NCBI GenBank assembly: GCA_963756365.1 | Contig: CAVWNF010000003.1 | Location: forward strand, 1-64,000 | DNA from: WHTI01 sp963756365 | GTDB lineage: Bacteria; Actinomycetota; CADDZG01; WHSQ01 | Length of the DNA stretch: 64,000 nt | Direction: 5' to 3' | Position numbers and translations under genes: made by a program | Part shown: positions 1 through 7,765 of the stretch, piece by piece | Position numbering within the stretch: position 1 is the first letter of the stretch | Layout: each line of letters starts with the position of its first letter | The notes under the pieces: generated by a model | Seen by the model: the letters and a program-made list of their open reading frames with translations, nothing else | Told to the model about the DNA's origin: nothing | Databases searched by the model: none

Positions 1-2
1 AC

Positions 3-1692
3 GCCTCCGCGTCCTCCATGGCGCTCCAGCAGAACGGCAAGATCGTCGCAGCCGGATACAGCGACAACGGCTCGAACAATGACTTCGCCCTCGCCCGCTA
101 CAACGCAGATGGCACCCTCGACAGCACCTTCGGCACTGGGGGGACAGTCACCACCACGATCGGCGCGTCTCAGGATGTCGCGTTCTCCGTGACGCTCCAG
201 CCGGACGGGAAGATCGTGGCAGCCGGATACAGCGACAACGGCTCGAACCTTGACTTCGCCCTCGCCCGCTACAACGCAGATGGCACCCTCGACAGCACCT
301 TCGGCACCGGCGGCATGGTCACCACCGCGATCGACGCGGCTTCGTGGCGATGGAGGCAGCGCTCCAGCCGGACGGGAAGATCGTGGCAGTCGGATTTAGC
401 TTCAACGGCTCGAACAATGACTTCGCCCTCGCCCGCTACAACGCAGATGGCACCCTCGACAGCACCTTCGGCACTGGGGGGACGGTCACCACCACGATCG
501 GCGCGTCTCAGGATATAGCGTTCTCCTTGGCGCTCCAGCCGAACGGGAAGATCGTAGCAGTGGGAGACAGCTCCGCCGGCTCGAACTACTACTTCGCCCT
601 CGCCCGCTACAACGTAGACGGGTCCCTCGACGGCACCTTCGGGAGCGGCGGAATCGTTACCACCGCGGTCGGCTCGGCTGAGAACGCCTCGCGTACTCCA
701 TGGCGCTCCAGCCGAACGGCAAGATCGTCGCAGTGGGAGACAGTTCTAACGGCTCGAATTTCGACTTCGCCGTCGCCCGTTACAACGCAGATGGGACCCT
801 CGACGGTACCTTCGGCACTGGCGGAAAGGTCACCACACCGATCGGCTCGTCGTTTGACTCTGCGTCCTCAGTGGCTATCCAGCCGAACGGGAAGATCGTG
901 GCAGCGGGTTACGGCCGCAACGGCTCGAACAATGACTTTGCGCTCGTCCGCTACGACGGAGACGCCCGCGTCTCCCCGCCGCCCCCGACCTACTACGACC
1001 TCACCGTTGAGAAGGCGGGCACTGGCTCTGGCGCCGTCGTTTCCGATCCACACATGGGCATCGACTGCGGAGCGGACTGTACCGAGTCGCTGGCCGAGGG
1101 CACCTATGGGATCTTGAAGGCCACCCCCGAGGACGGCTCGACCTTCACCGGGTGGTCGGGTGGACCATGTCTCCCTCGGGGTGGATGGTTCGACAAGCCT
1201 GATGAGTGCGCGGTCCGGATGGACGGCGACCGCACCGTCACCGCCACCTTCGCCCAAGAGGTCCCCCCGACCGAGTGCGCCGACGATCAGGACAACGATT
1301 CCGACGGTTTCACCGACTACCCGGACGACCCCGACTGCACGGGCCCGGATGATGACGACGAGTCATCTCCTCCCCCGGTCCTTGAGGAGCACTCTCGCAC
1401 CGTGAGCCTCAGCACCCGTCACGTCGGAAAGAAGCTCGCTTTCGATGGCACCTTGAGTTCCTCGCACGCCCCCTGCGCGGCGTCGCAGCAGGTCATTCTC
1501 CAGCAGCGCAAGAACGGCGAGTGGAACGATCGCAAGACCACGACCACGGGCGACACCGGGCTCTTCGTCATGAAGGTCAAGGACCGCAAAGGCAAGTATC
1601 GGTTCGTCGCTCGCAAGACGACTATCGAGGCCGGACCCCCTCAGATCGACTGTCTCTATGCCTCGAGCGGGAGGATGAGACACCGCCATTGA
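3..1692 (+). CDS. Delta-60 repeat protein with InlB B-like and C-terminal RHRH module, 5'-truncated, two frame breaks
   Basis: The gene enters from left of the window. Reading frame 3 is open to about 335, the next frame from about 344 to 680, and the third from about 685 to the stop at 1692. Each frame continues the same repeat (LQPxGKIVAxGxS...DFALARYNxDGTLDxTFGxGG), the uncharacterised delta-60 repeat thought to form a beta-propeller. Both breaks fall just before an ALQP motif: one G seems lost near 334 and a GA duplicated near 680. After the repeats come a divergent InlB B-repeat (about 1000-1255, with YDLTVEKAGTGSG and WSGG), an acidic DxDxDG-rich linker, and a C-terminal Ig-like module ending in RHRH that is shared with the protein at 9090-10064. 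It is probably a cell-surface or secreted protein. The function is unknown. Confidence 0.75.
18..960 (+). repeat. Six tandem delta-60 repeat units inside the coding region
   Basis: Units begin near 27, 195, 360, 531, 703 and 877, giving a period of about 165-174 bases (56-58 residues). The units are nearly identical at DNA level, for example the stretch encoding ARYNADGTLDSTFGTGG. This suggests recent duplication or homogenisation and makes the region prone to assembly error. Confidence 0.85.
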
Positions 1693-1732
1693 GGGTGTTT
1701 GACGAGGGTCATGAGACCTCGTAGCGTCTATG

Positions 1733-1756
1733 AAAGGAGCCCCGGAGGGCTCCTTT
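1733..1756 (+). terminator. Perfect 10-bp stem hairpin after the delta-60 gene
   Basis: AAAGGAGCCC (1733-1742) pairs perfectly with GGGCTCCTTT (1747-1756) around a CGGA loop, and the downstream bases are CGTTT. It lies 41 bases after the stop at 1692. Because the left arm starts with A and the right arm ends in T, it could work as a terminator on either strand. Confidence 0.7.
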
Positions 1757-1785
1757 CGTTTGCTGGGGAACCGAGTTCTACGGAG

Positions 1786-2170
1786 GTGGGGAAGATTCGA
1801 ACGCGCTTGGCGCTCGTTGTCGCGCTCGTGCTGCGTCCTCCTCGTCGTCCCCGCTTTCGCCCGACGCCGCGTCCAGAAGGGCGACGCCGTCTACTACGCC
1901 AACAAGTACGCCGGGGGCGCGACCGCGTGCGGCGGCACCTACGATCCGAGTGCCAAGACCGCCGCCCATCGCAAGCTTCCGTGCGGCAGCATCGTTCGGG
2001 TCAAGAACCTCGCCAACGGCGAGAAGGTCAAGGTCACGATCACCGACCGGGGTCCGTACGGCGACAAGGACACGATCATCGACGTCTCCCGCAAGGCCGC
2101 CAAGCGCCTCGGCTTCTGGGAGGCCGGCCGCACCGAGGTCCGCCTGGTCGTCCTCGACTGGGGAGATTGA
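1786..2170 (+). CDS. RlpA-like double-psi beta-barrel protein, exported, frame break in signal peptide
   Basis: The mature part (from about 1860) has the RlpA/septal-ring-lytic-like beta-barrel signature: YYANKYAGG near the N-terminus, then LPCGSIVRVKNLANGEKVKVTITDRGPYG and IIDVSRKAAKRLG. Such domains bind or cleave peptidoglycan glycan strands, or form expansin-like folds. A GTG at 1786 opens a textbook signal peptide (GKIRTRLALVVALVL) that runs into the mature frame (VLLVVPAFA) only if one base near 1834 is skipped. I therefore place the start at 1786 and infer a one-base insertion. An uninterrupted alternative in the mature frame begins at 1730 but overlaps the terminator hairpin and lacks a good signal peptide. 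Confidence 0.7.
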
Positions 2171-2197
2171 AGAGGCCCCCGGGTCCCGGGGGCCTCT
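2171..2197. terminator. Bidirectional terminator between convergent genes
   Basis: AGAGGCCCCCGGG (2171-2183) pairs perfectly with CCCGGGGGCCTCT (2185-2197). It sits directly after the RlpA-like stop (2170) and before the stop of the minus-strand gene ending at 2210, so it can serve both. Confidence 0.85.
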
Positions 2198-2209
2198 CTG
2201 AACGGCTGC

Positions 2210-3059
2210 CTAGAAGGGTTCGGCCGGGATTGCCTGAACGCTGAGCACCCAGTTGTCGATGCTCAGTGTCGAAGCCGCGTTGCCGACACGGAACTGCACG
2301 GTGATGGGGACGGCACCACTGAAGAAGTCGGTCGTGACCCGTTGCATCGAGTGGGATTCCCAACCGTCGGTCGCGGCGGCGATCAGTGTCGAAGCTCGCG
2401 TCGGTGCCTACCGCCGGGTTTAGTTCCTGACCATCCACCATGATCCTGAGTCCGCAGATCGAGCCCGTGCCTCCGGTGCAGGTCGACTCGCCCGAGAACG
2501 TGGCGAGGATCGTCCCGAAGAACCCGGGCGGAAGCACGAGCGTCGCGGAGACCCCCGGCGCTGCCACGTACGTGGTTGAGCTCGTTGCGATGATCGTGTC
2601 GCCGAAGTCGGTCGCCATATAGGTGGCCCGAGAGCAGGTCACATCACCGTTCTGAGCGACTCCCGTCATCACGTTTCCGAACGAACAGGTCCCGCTGAGG
2701 CGGCTCTGAACCACGGACGGATCGACGTTGAGGGTTACGTCCCCGTCGGTGCCTCCGCCGGTGAGACCGGTTCCCGCGGTCACCGATTCGATGTCGCCAG
2801 CGCCGGGTTCTCCGACGTTGTCTACGCCGTCGGCGAATCCATCAGGCACGCTCTTGAGCTGGGTCCAATCGACCGGGTTGCCCAACAGGTTGATCGTGCC
2901 TGACTTACTGAGCTGCTTCTTCGTGTACTTGTAGGCCTGCTTCAGCTGCTTCTTGCTGAGCTTCTTCGACGCCGCTCCGGACGGAGCCACCAACGCCCCC
3001 GCCAGAAGTACGGCGATCGCGAGGATCGGGACGAGCCGACCCACGGTCCGGGTCTTCAT
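2210..3059 (-). CDS. Secreted protein of unknown function with a glycine/threonine-rich beta segment, one frame break
   Basis: The protein has a clear signal peptide (MKTRTVGRLVPILAIAVLLA...GA), then a lysine-rich coiled segment (KKLSKKQLKQAYKYTKKQLSK). Next is an ITSVTAGTGLTGGG-like stretch (IESVTAGTGLTGGG near residue 90) seen in many secreted beta-rich or fibre-like bacterial proteins, and then a C-terminal beta domain. The frame breaks near 2386. Skipping one base restores TLIAAATDGWESHS and a natural end VLSVQAIPAEPF followed by TAG at 2210-2212, next to the terminator. Without the correction the frame runs on through the terminator into the neighbouring gene, which is not credible. I cannot assign a function. 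Confidence 0.7.
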
Positions 3060-3151
3060 AGAACCCCCTATTCCCCAATCGCACTAGCCGCTCCGCCACT
3101 CAAACAGAGCAAGCACGAAGGAGCAACCCCGAATCCCAAAACCGGTGTCGC

Positions 3152-3198
3152 CTCTCGGCGTGAAACCGGAACCCCCGTGGCCGGAAACACGCCGAGAC
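3152..3198 (-). repeat. Palindromic repeat family A, copy A1 (47 bp)
   Basis: It begins CTCTCGGCGTG and ends CACGCCGAGAC. The central asymmetric block CGTGGCCGG is the reverse complement of CCGGCCACG in copies A3, A4 and A6, so this copy is in the opposite orientation. It lies 3' of the SCP2 gene. Confidence 0.85.
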
Positions 3199-3222
3199 CC
3201 CCCAAACTCCTGAACCGCCTTG

Positions 3223-3269
3223 CTCTCGGCGTGAAATCGGAACCCCCGTGGCCGGATTCACGCCGAGAC
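3223..3269 (-). repeat. Palindromic repeat family A, copy A2 (47 bp)
   Basis: It is nearly identical to A1 and in the same orientation, 24 bp away. The ends are CTCTCGGCGTGAA and TTCACGCCGAGA, giving a long inverted repeat. Confidence 0.85.
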
Positions 3270-3281
3270 CCCCAAAGAGAA

Positions 3282-3308
3282 AGGGCCCCCGGGGAAACCG
3301 GGGGCCCT
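3282..3308 (-). terminator. GC-rich hairpin behind the SCP2 gene
   Basis: AGGGCCCCCGG (3282-3292) pairs with CCGGGGGCCCT (3298-3308) around a 5-base loop. It begins 24 bases downstream of the minus-strand stop at 3333. Confidence 0.75.
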
Positions 3309-3332
3309 GGTGGTACTTGGTGATCGTTGCTC

Positions 3333-3722
3333 TTACGGGTACTCGACGTCGATGTCGGTCGTGGCCTTGTCGATGGCCGTGATGACGCCCTGGAGCTGCA
3401 TGATCTTCATCATGTTGCCCGCGATCTTGAGCTTGCCCTGCATGAAGGCGTTCTGAGCGTTCAGCTCGCGCTGGGCGATCGCCTTGCCGGTCTCGTAGTT
3501 CTGGGTGATCGTCGCCTCGGCGCCGTCGAGCTCGCCGAGAGCCACCGTGCCGGAGCCGTCCGCGACCTCGAGGTAGTACTTGACCTCGCCCGAGGGAGCG
3601 TCGGTGACGACCTGCTGGACCTTGGCGGACTGGCCGCCGGCGGCCTTCTTGAAGTCTTCCGAAGAGTTGAGGGCCTCGGTGATGGCGCTGGCCCACTCTT
3701 CCGTGAGGAACGTGACTGCCAC
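3333..3722 (-). CDS. SCP2 sterol-binding-fold protein
   Basis: The protein has 129 residues and the SCP2 (sterol carrier) pattern: FLTEEWASAITEALNSSEDFK, KYYLEVADGSG and AQNAFMQGKLKIAGNMMKIMQLQG. These small proteins bind lipids or acyl-CoA in a hydrophobic tunnel. In Actinobacteria they often accompany lipid metabolism, so the thiolase nearby may be relevant. I chose the GTG at 3722 because an AAGGAGG ribosome-binding site lies 5 bases upstream. A longer reading to 3779 adds residues without family similarity. A hairpin terminator follows. Confidence 0.85.
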   Translation of the reverse strand: MAVTFLTEEWASAITEALNSSEDFKKAAGGQSAKVQQVVTDAPSGEVKYYLEVADGSGTVALGELDGAEATITQNYETGKAIAQRELNAQNAFMQGKLKIAGNMMKIMQLQGVITAIDKATTDIDVEYP

Positions 3723-3787
3723 TACTGCCTCCTTATGGTCTGCGGACCTTGTGTCCGCCCTACTAGGGAACCGAGCCACATGTACAG

Positions 3788-5305
3788 GTGCGAGAATCTA
3801 CCCCTTCTCGCATGAACTTGACCACGCGGTCCGATAACGGATCTCCCGAACCCCGCCTGGCGGCCACGGTCGTTCCATTGAGGGATACCCAGGACGGCCT
3901 CGAGGTATTGCTCACGATCCGCCCGAAGTCCATGCGCTTCATGGGCGGCGCCGCAGTGTTCCCTGGTGGAGCGGTGGCACCGGCCGACCTCGATGACCGG
4001 TGGGAGGACCTGTCGCCCGTTTCGGGGGCCGCGGCAGCGGCGGCCCTGGGCGACGACGACCCCCGCAGTGCCCTGGGTGCCTACGTAGCGGCTCTCCGAG
4101 AGGCCTACGAGGAGGTCGGCCTGCTGCTGGTCGCCGGTCCTACCGAGACCCTTGAGCGCTCCGATGCTTCGGATGCCGCTGTGTTCCTCGATGAGTGCAT
4201 AGCCGGGGGACTGCGGCTCTCGACCGATGCGCTGGTTCCGGCAGGCCGGTGGGTGACCCCGATGGGTTCTCCGGTGCGCTTCGACACGAGATTCTTCGTA
4301 GCGGTGGTCCCGGACGGATGGGAGCCCGTTCCCGATCAGAGTGAGGTCGAGTCGTGCCACTGGATCAGGCCCCAAGCCGCGCTCGATGACCTCGGCCAGG
4401 GCGAGTTGGTGATGGCTCCACCGACGATCGAGATGTTGCAACGATTGGCGGCGTACCGAGACTCTGCCGAGGCCGTCGCGTCCCTGGCTGCCGATCCACC
4501 CGACCAGAGTCGCATCCTGAACGCGCGCGTCTCTCCCTTGGTGCGGGTCGTGCTCGCACCGAACGGTGGATTGATGACTGGTCCCGGTACTAACAGCTAC
4601 GTGGTCGGCACCGGACCGGTAGCGATCATCGACCCCGCGGTTACCGATGCCGAGTACATCGATGCTCTCGTAGGTACCGACGAGGTCGCTCACGTCCTCG
4701 TGACCCATCGCCACGGAGATCACACAGGGGGCGTCTCCGCGGTCATCGAACGAACCGGTGCAAGGCTGCGCGCGTTCGGTACCGAGCCGATCGACGGCAT
4801 CATCCCGGAGCCGCTAGATGACGAGGACACGATCGAGGTGGGGGGAGCCCGGCTGATCGCATTGCATACCCCGGGACACGCGAGCGACCACCTCTGCTTC
4901 CTCCTCGAGGGAGTTGCCACGTTGTTCGCGGGCGACAACGTCGCGGGCGAGGGCACCGCGGTCATCGCGCCGCCCGATGGAGACATGGGTCACTACATGA
5001 CCTCGCTCGAACGACTTAGGAGCCTCGACATCGATCGCATCTATCCCGGACATTTCCGACCGCTGGACGGGGGTGAGCGGGTGTTCGAGCGCTACATCGA
5101 ACATCGCCTCGACCGAAAGAGAGCGATCCTCGCGACTCTTAGCTCCGGCCCCCGGTCGGTCGAGGACATCGTTGCGGCCGTCTACACCGACACCCCGCCC
5201 GCTCTACATCCGATCGCGGTCTACTCGGTGCTCGCCCAACTCGAACTCTCGCTCGCCGAAGGCGACGTCGCGACCGACGGAGATGTGTGGAGAGTGGCCC
5301 GCTGA
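3788..5305 (+). CDS. NUDIX hydrolase fused to a metallo-beta-lactamase-fold (LACTB2-like) domain
   Basis: This is a two-domain protein of about 505 residues. Residues about 20-210 form a NUDIX domain of the NUDT19/RP2 type: MRFMGGAAVFPGGAV, then an insertion, then the helix LREAYEEVGLL carrying the REXXEE metal residues. Residues about 240-450 are a metallo-beta-lactamase fold with THRHGDHTGG (HxHxDH), HTPGH and FAGDNV metal-binding motifs. The C-terminus resembles the winged-helix tail of LACTB2-like endonucleases. Family knowledge suggests hydrolysis of a CoA- or nucleotide-diphosphate compound plus a second hydrolytic step. The substrate is unknown. GTG at 3788 or ATG at 3812 could be the start, and neither has a clear ribosome-binding site. 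Confidence 0.85.
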   Translation: MRESTPSRMNLTTRSDNGSPEPRLAATVVPLRDTQDGLEVLLTIRPKSMRFMGGAAVFPGGAVAPADLDDRWEDLSPVSGAAAAAALGDDDPRSALGAYVAALREAYEEVGLLLVAGPTETLERSDASDAAVFLDECIAGGLRLSTDALVPAGRWVTPMGSPVRFDTRFFVAVVPDGWEPVPDQSEVESCHWIRPQAALDDLGQGELVMAPPTIEMLQRLAAYRDSAEAVASLAADPPDQSRILNARVSPLVRVVLAPNGGLMTGPGTNSYVVGTGPVAIIDPAVTDAEYIDALVGTDEVAHVLVTHRHGDHTGGVSAVIERTGARLRAFGTEPIDGIIPEPLDDEDTIEVGGARLIALHTPGHASDHLCFLLEGVATLFAGDNVAGEGTAVIAPPDGDMGHYMTSLERLRSLDIDRIYPGHFRPLDGGERVFERYIEHRLDRKRAILATLSSGPRSVEDIVAAVYTDTPPALHPIAVYSVLAQLELSLAEGDVATDGDVWRVAR

Positions 5306-5358
5306 GGGGATGACAGGTAGACAATGGTGCGGGCACTTGGGCTAGTGGATAGGTAGAC

Positions 5359-7509
5359 GTGAACCGAGTCATCGGGAAGGTGAAGGTCGCACGTGGTGGG
5401 GATCCCGCGCCCCGGGGGAGTTGGGGGTGGGCCGTTCGGATCGCCGAGTCGATCTCCTGGGCCACCGCGCTCCTGATCCTCGCCCTCCTTCTGGTCGCCG
5501 ATCTATCCGATACGACGCGCGGGGTTGGTCTCGTGGTCCTCGGGGGCCTCGTCGTGTGGTTGTTCCTCCTGTTCCACCTGCTGATGCCCAACGTCGGATC
5601 CCGCGGCAGCTGGCTGCTGTGGCTGGGTGTCATCGTGGACGTTGGATTCACGGCTGGCTTCTTCGCCTTGCTCCGCTCGGAGGTCCAGGGCCTTCCCCTC
5701 CTGTTCATCCCCACGATCGTCGGCATCGGCCTGATGGGCCGGGTCCGCGGCGCGGTGATGGCACCGATCCTGTCGCTGGCGGCGTACGTCGGGGTCGCAG
5801 AGCTGTCCGACGCCCGGCCCGATGCCGGTGCGATCACCCTCGCCGCTGGCGTGTTCTTCATGGCCGGGGCGGTCGCCGGGCTCGTCGCTCGTGAGCTTCG
5901 GCTGCATTACCGGGCAGAGCGCGAGGAGCATCGGCTGGCGACCGCGGTCAGGTATCGGTTGATGGCGGTCCTGGACGCGGTGGATGAGGCGATCGTCTTC
6001 ACCGACCGTTCGGGCATCGTGCGTGTGGTCAACCGGCGTGCGGGCGATGTCTTCGACCTCCGCCCTGACGAGTACCTGGGCCTTCCGGTCGTTCAACTCC
6101 AGCGCGCCTTCGCCCGCAAGACCGAGGACCCCGAGGGGTTCATGGAGACCTTCCAACATCTCCGAGACGAACCCGAGGCAGAGATCCGAACCGAGATCGA
6201 ACAGATCCTGCCCGAGCTTCGGCAGCTGCGGCTCTACTCAGGTCCGGCTCTCGATGAACACGGAGCTTTGGTCGGTCGCATCGATGTGTATACGGACATC
6301 ACTGCGGCAGTTAAGCGTGCCGCCGAGATCCAGGGGCTCTTCGAGCGTGCCCGAACCACGGCGGAGAGTTACCAGCGAAGCCTCCTGCCGAACGCCGTCC
6401 CATCGCTACCGCGCGTGAGTTTCGTGGCGCACTACATCCCAGCCGCGGGTCGGCGCGCGGTGTGCGGTGACTTCTACGACTTCGTGCAGTTCTCCGATGG
6501 GAGGGTCGGGATGGTCCTTGCAGACATGGTGGGGATCGGGCCCGATGCGGTGAGCGACGCCGCCCTCACCCGCTACACACTCAAGTCGTTCGCCGGTGAC
6601 AACCCGAACCCGGGCCGGTTGCTCGAACGCATGAACAATCACTTCTTCGACGACGTGAACCCGGATCGGTTCGTGCGCCTGTTCTTCGGCATCCTCGACC
6701 CGGAGCGAGCCGTGCTCGAGTATGCCAACGCAGGTCACGTGCCACCCGTCGTCTACCGGAGCTCTTCTGGCGAGGTCGAGTGGCTCGGCGAGGGTGGCAT
6801 CCCGCTCGCGGTCGAGCCGGATGCAACCTTCAAGGTCGGGCGCGTCGAACTCGAGCCTGGTGACACGTTCGTCCTGTACACCGATGGCGTGACCGAAGCG
6901 CCCCGTGCAGGTCGCCCATTCGGCCAGTCGCGTTTCCTCGACGTCATCGAGCGCTACGGAACCGGCACACCGGGTGAACTGGTCCAAGCGATCCGCCGCG
7001 GGGTCGACGCGTGGGTCGCAGAGGGCGAGTTGCGAGACGACCTCGCGCTGCTCGTCTGCCAGGTCGTACCTGACGCGACGATCGATGAGCCGAGCCGTGA
7101 ACTGGTTCTCCCGAACGAGTCCTCCAGGCTCTCCGATGTTCGTGCGTTCGTCGCTGGTTTCCTCGCCGATATCCGCGCCCCGATCGAAGTGGCCTCCGAG
7201 GTCGAACTCGCAGCGGGAGAGGCGGCCGGCAACGCCTGCCGTCACGGGCTGAAAGCCGAGGGCTGGAGCGAGATAAGGGTGCAATGCTCGCTCGATAAGC
7301 GCGATGTCGTGGTCACGATCGCCGATGACGGGCCCGGGTTCGATCCCGAAACGGCCGCCAAGAAACTTCCGGACAAGTTCGCCTCCGGGGGCCGAGGCCT
7401 CTACCTGATGAGCCTCCTCATGGACGACGTCACCTGGACCACCTCGCCCGATGGCACCACCGTCAAGATGACCCGCAACCTCGACTCCGGCCCCAAGGTC
7501 CCCCACTAA
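5359..7509 (+). CDS. Membrane PAS / SpoIIE-type PP2C phosphatase / HATPase regulator
   Basis: The protein has 716 residues and four parts. Residues about 25-180 hold roughly six membrane helices. A PAS domain (about 195-320; RYRLMAVLDAVDEAIVFTDRSG) follows. The RsbU/SpoIIE phosphatase domain (about 345-570) shows CGDFYDF, ADMVGIG, NAGHVPPV, LYTDGVTEA and DDLALL, so the metal-binding aspartates are present. The C-terminal RsbW-like HATPase (about 590-710) shows EAAGNACRHG (N box), DDGPGF and GGRGLYLM. Such proteins sense a signal, dephosphorylate an anti-sigma-factor antagonist and can themselves act as the kinase. A STAS partner is not adjacent; the nearest STAS protein in the window is at 44626-44862. 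The GTG start fits the position of the first membrane helix. Confidence 0.9.
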   Translation: MNRVIGKVKVARGGDPAPRGSWGWAVRIAESISWATALLILALLLVADLSDTTRGVGLVVLGGLVVWLFLLFHLLMPNVGSRGSWLLWLGVIVDVGFTAGFFALLRSEVQGLPLLFIPTIVGIGLMGRVRGAVMAPILSLAAYVGVAELSDARPDAGAITLAAGVFFMAGAVAGLVARELRLHYRAEREEHRLATAVRYRLMAVLDAVDEAIVFTDRSGIVRVVNRRAGDVFDLRPDEYLGLPVVQLQRAFARKTEDPEGFMETFQHLRDEPEAEIRTEIEQILPELRQLRLYSGPALDEHGALVGRIDVYTDITAAVKRAAEIQGLFERARTTAESYQRSLLPNAVPSLPRVSFVAHYIPAAGRRAVCGDFYDFVQFSDGRVGMVLADMVGIGPDAVSDAALTRYTLKSFAGDNPNPGRLLERMNNHFFDDVNPDRFVRLFFGILDPERAVLEYANAGHVPPVVYRSSSGEVEWLGEGGIPLAVEPDATFKVGRVELEPGDTFVLYTDGVTEAPRAGRPFGQSRFLDVIERYGTGTPGELVQAIRRGVDAWVAEGELRDDLALLVCQVVPDATIDEPSRELVLPNESSRLSDVRAFVAGFLADIRAPIEVASEVELAAGEAAGNACRHGLKAEGWSEIRVQCSLDKRDVVVTIADDGPGFDPETAAKKLPDKFASGGRGLYLMSLLMDDVTWTTSPDGTTVKMTRNLDSGPKVPH

Positions 7510-7526
7510 CCCTCAACCCCTGTCAC

Positions 7527-7573
7527 CTCTCGGCGTGAATCCGGCCACGCGCCGACCGTCTACACGCCGAGAG
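7527..7573 (+). repeat. Palindromic repeat family A, copy A3 (47 bp)
   Basis: The ends are CTCTCGGCGTG and CACGCCGAGAG, a perfect 11-bp inverted repeat, with inner block CCGGCCACG. It starts 18 bp after the phosphatase stop and is followed 7 bp later by family B copy B1. Confidence 0.9.
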
Positions 7574-7580
7574 CGATCGC

Positions 7581-7626
7581 TTCTGGGCGACTCAAGCGAC
7601 ACCGCCGCCCCTCCAGTCGCCCAGAA
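7581..7626 (+). repeat. Palindromic repeat family B, copy B1 (46 bp)
   Basis: The ends are TTCTGGGCGACT and AGTCGCCCAGAA, a perfect 12-bp inverted repeat. The inner sequence CAAGCGACAC is shared with B2. Confidence 0.9.
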
Positions 7627-7649
7627 CGTGAACGGGACAGCCCTGGAAC

Positions 7650-7696
7650 TTCTGGGCGACTCAAGCGACACGCGCCGCCCCTCCAGTCGCCCAGAA
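7650..7696 (+). repeat. Palindromic repeat family B, copy B2 (47 bp)
   Basis: It is almost identical to B1, differing by a single inserted base in the centre, and lies 23 bp downstream. The inverted ends extend one base further (C at 7649, G at 7697). Confidence 0.9.
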
Positions 7697-7711
7697 GGGG
7701 GCTTCTGGGGT

Positions 7712-7735
7712 AAACTTGACCCCTCAGTCAAGTTT
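7712..7735 (+). promoter_or_regulatory. Inverted repeat, likely operator of the thiolase gene
   Basis: AAACTTGAC (7712-7720) and GTCAAGTTT (7727-7735) form a perfect 9-bp inverted repeat with a 6-base spacer. It ends 30 bases before the thiolase start. The shape and position fit a TetR- or GntR-type repressor site controlling fatty-acid genes. The regulator is not in the window and the role is inferred. Confidence 0.6.
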
Positions 7736-7765
7736 CTGACCCCCGTAGCGATTGGAGGGAATGAC

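Noticed and set aside
7527..7696. Cluster of palindromes as a CRISPR array
   Set aside because: Units are palindromic with variable centres inside the repeat, spacing is irregular and no cas gene is near.
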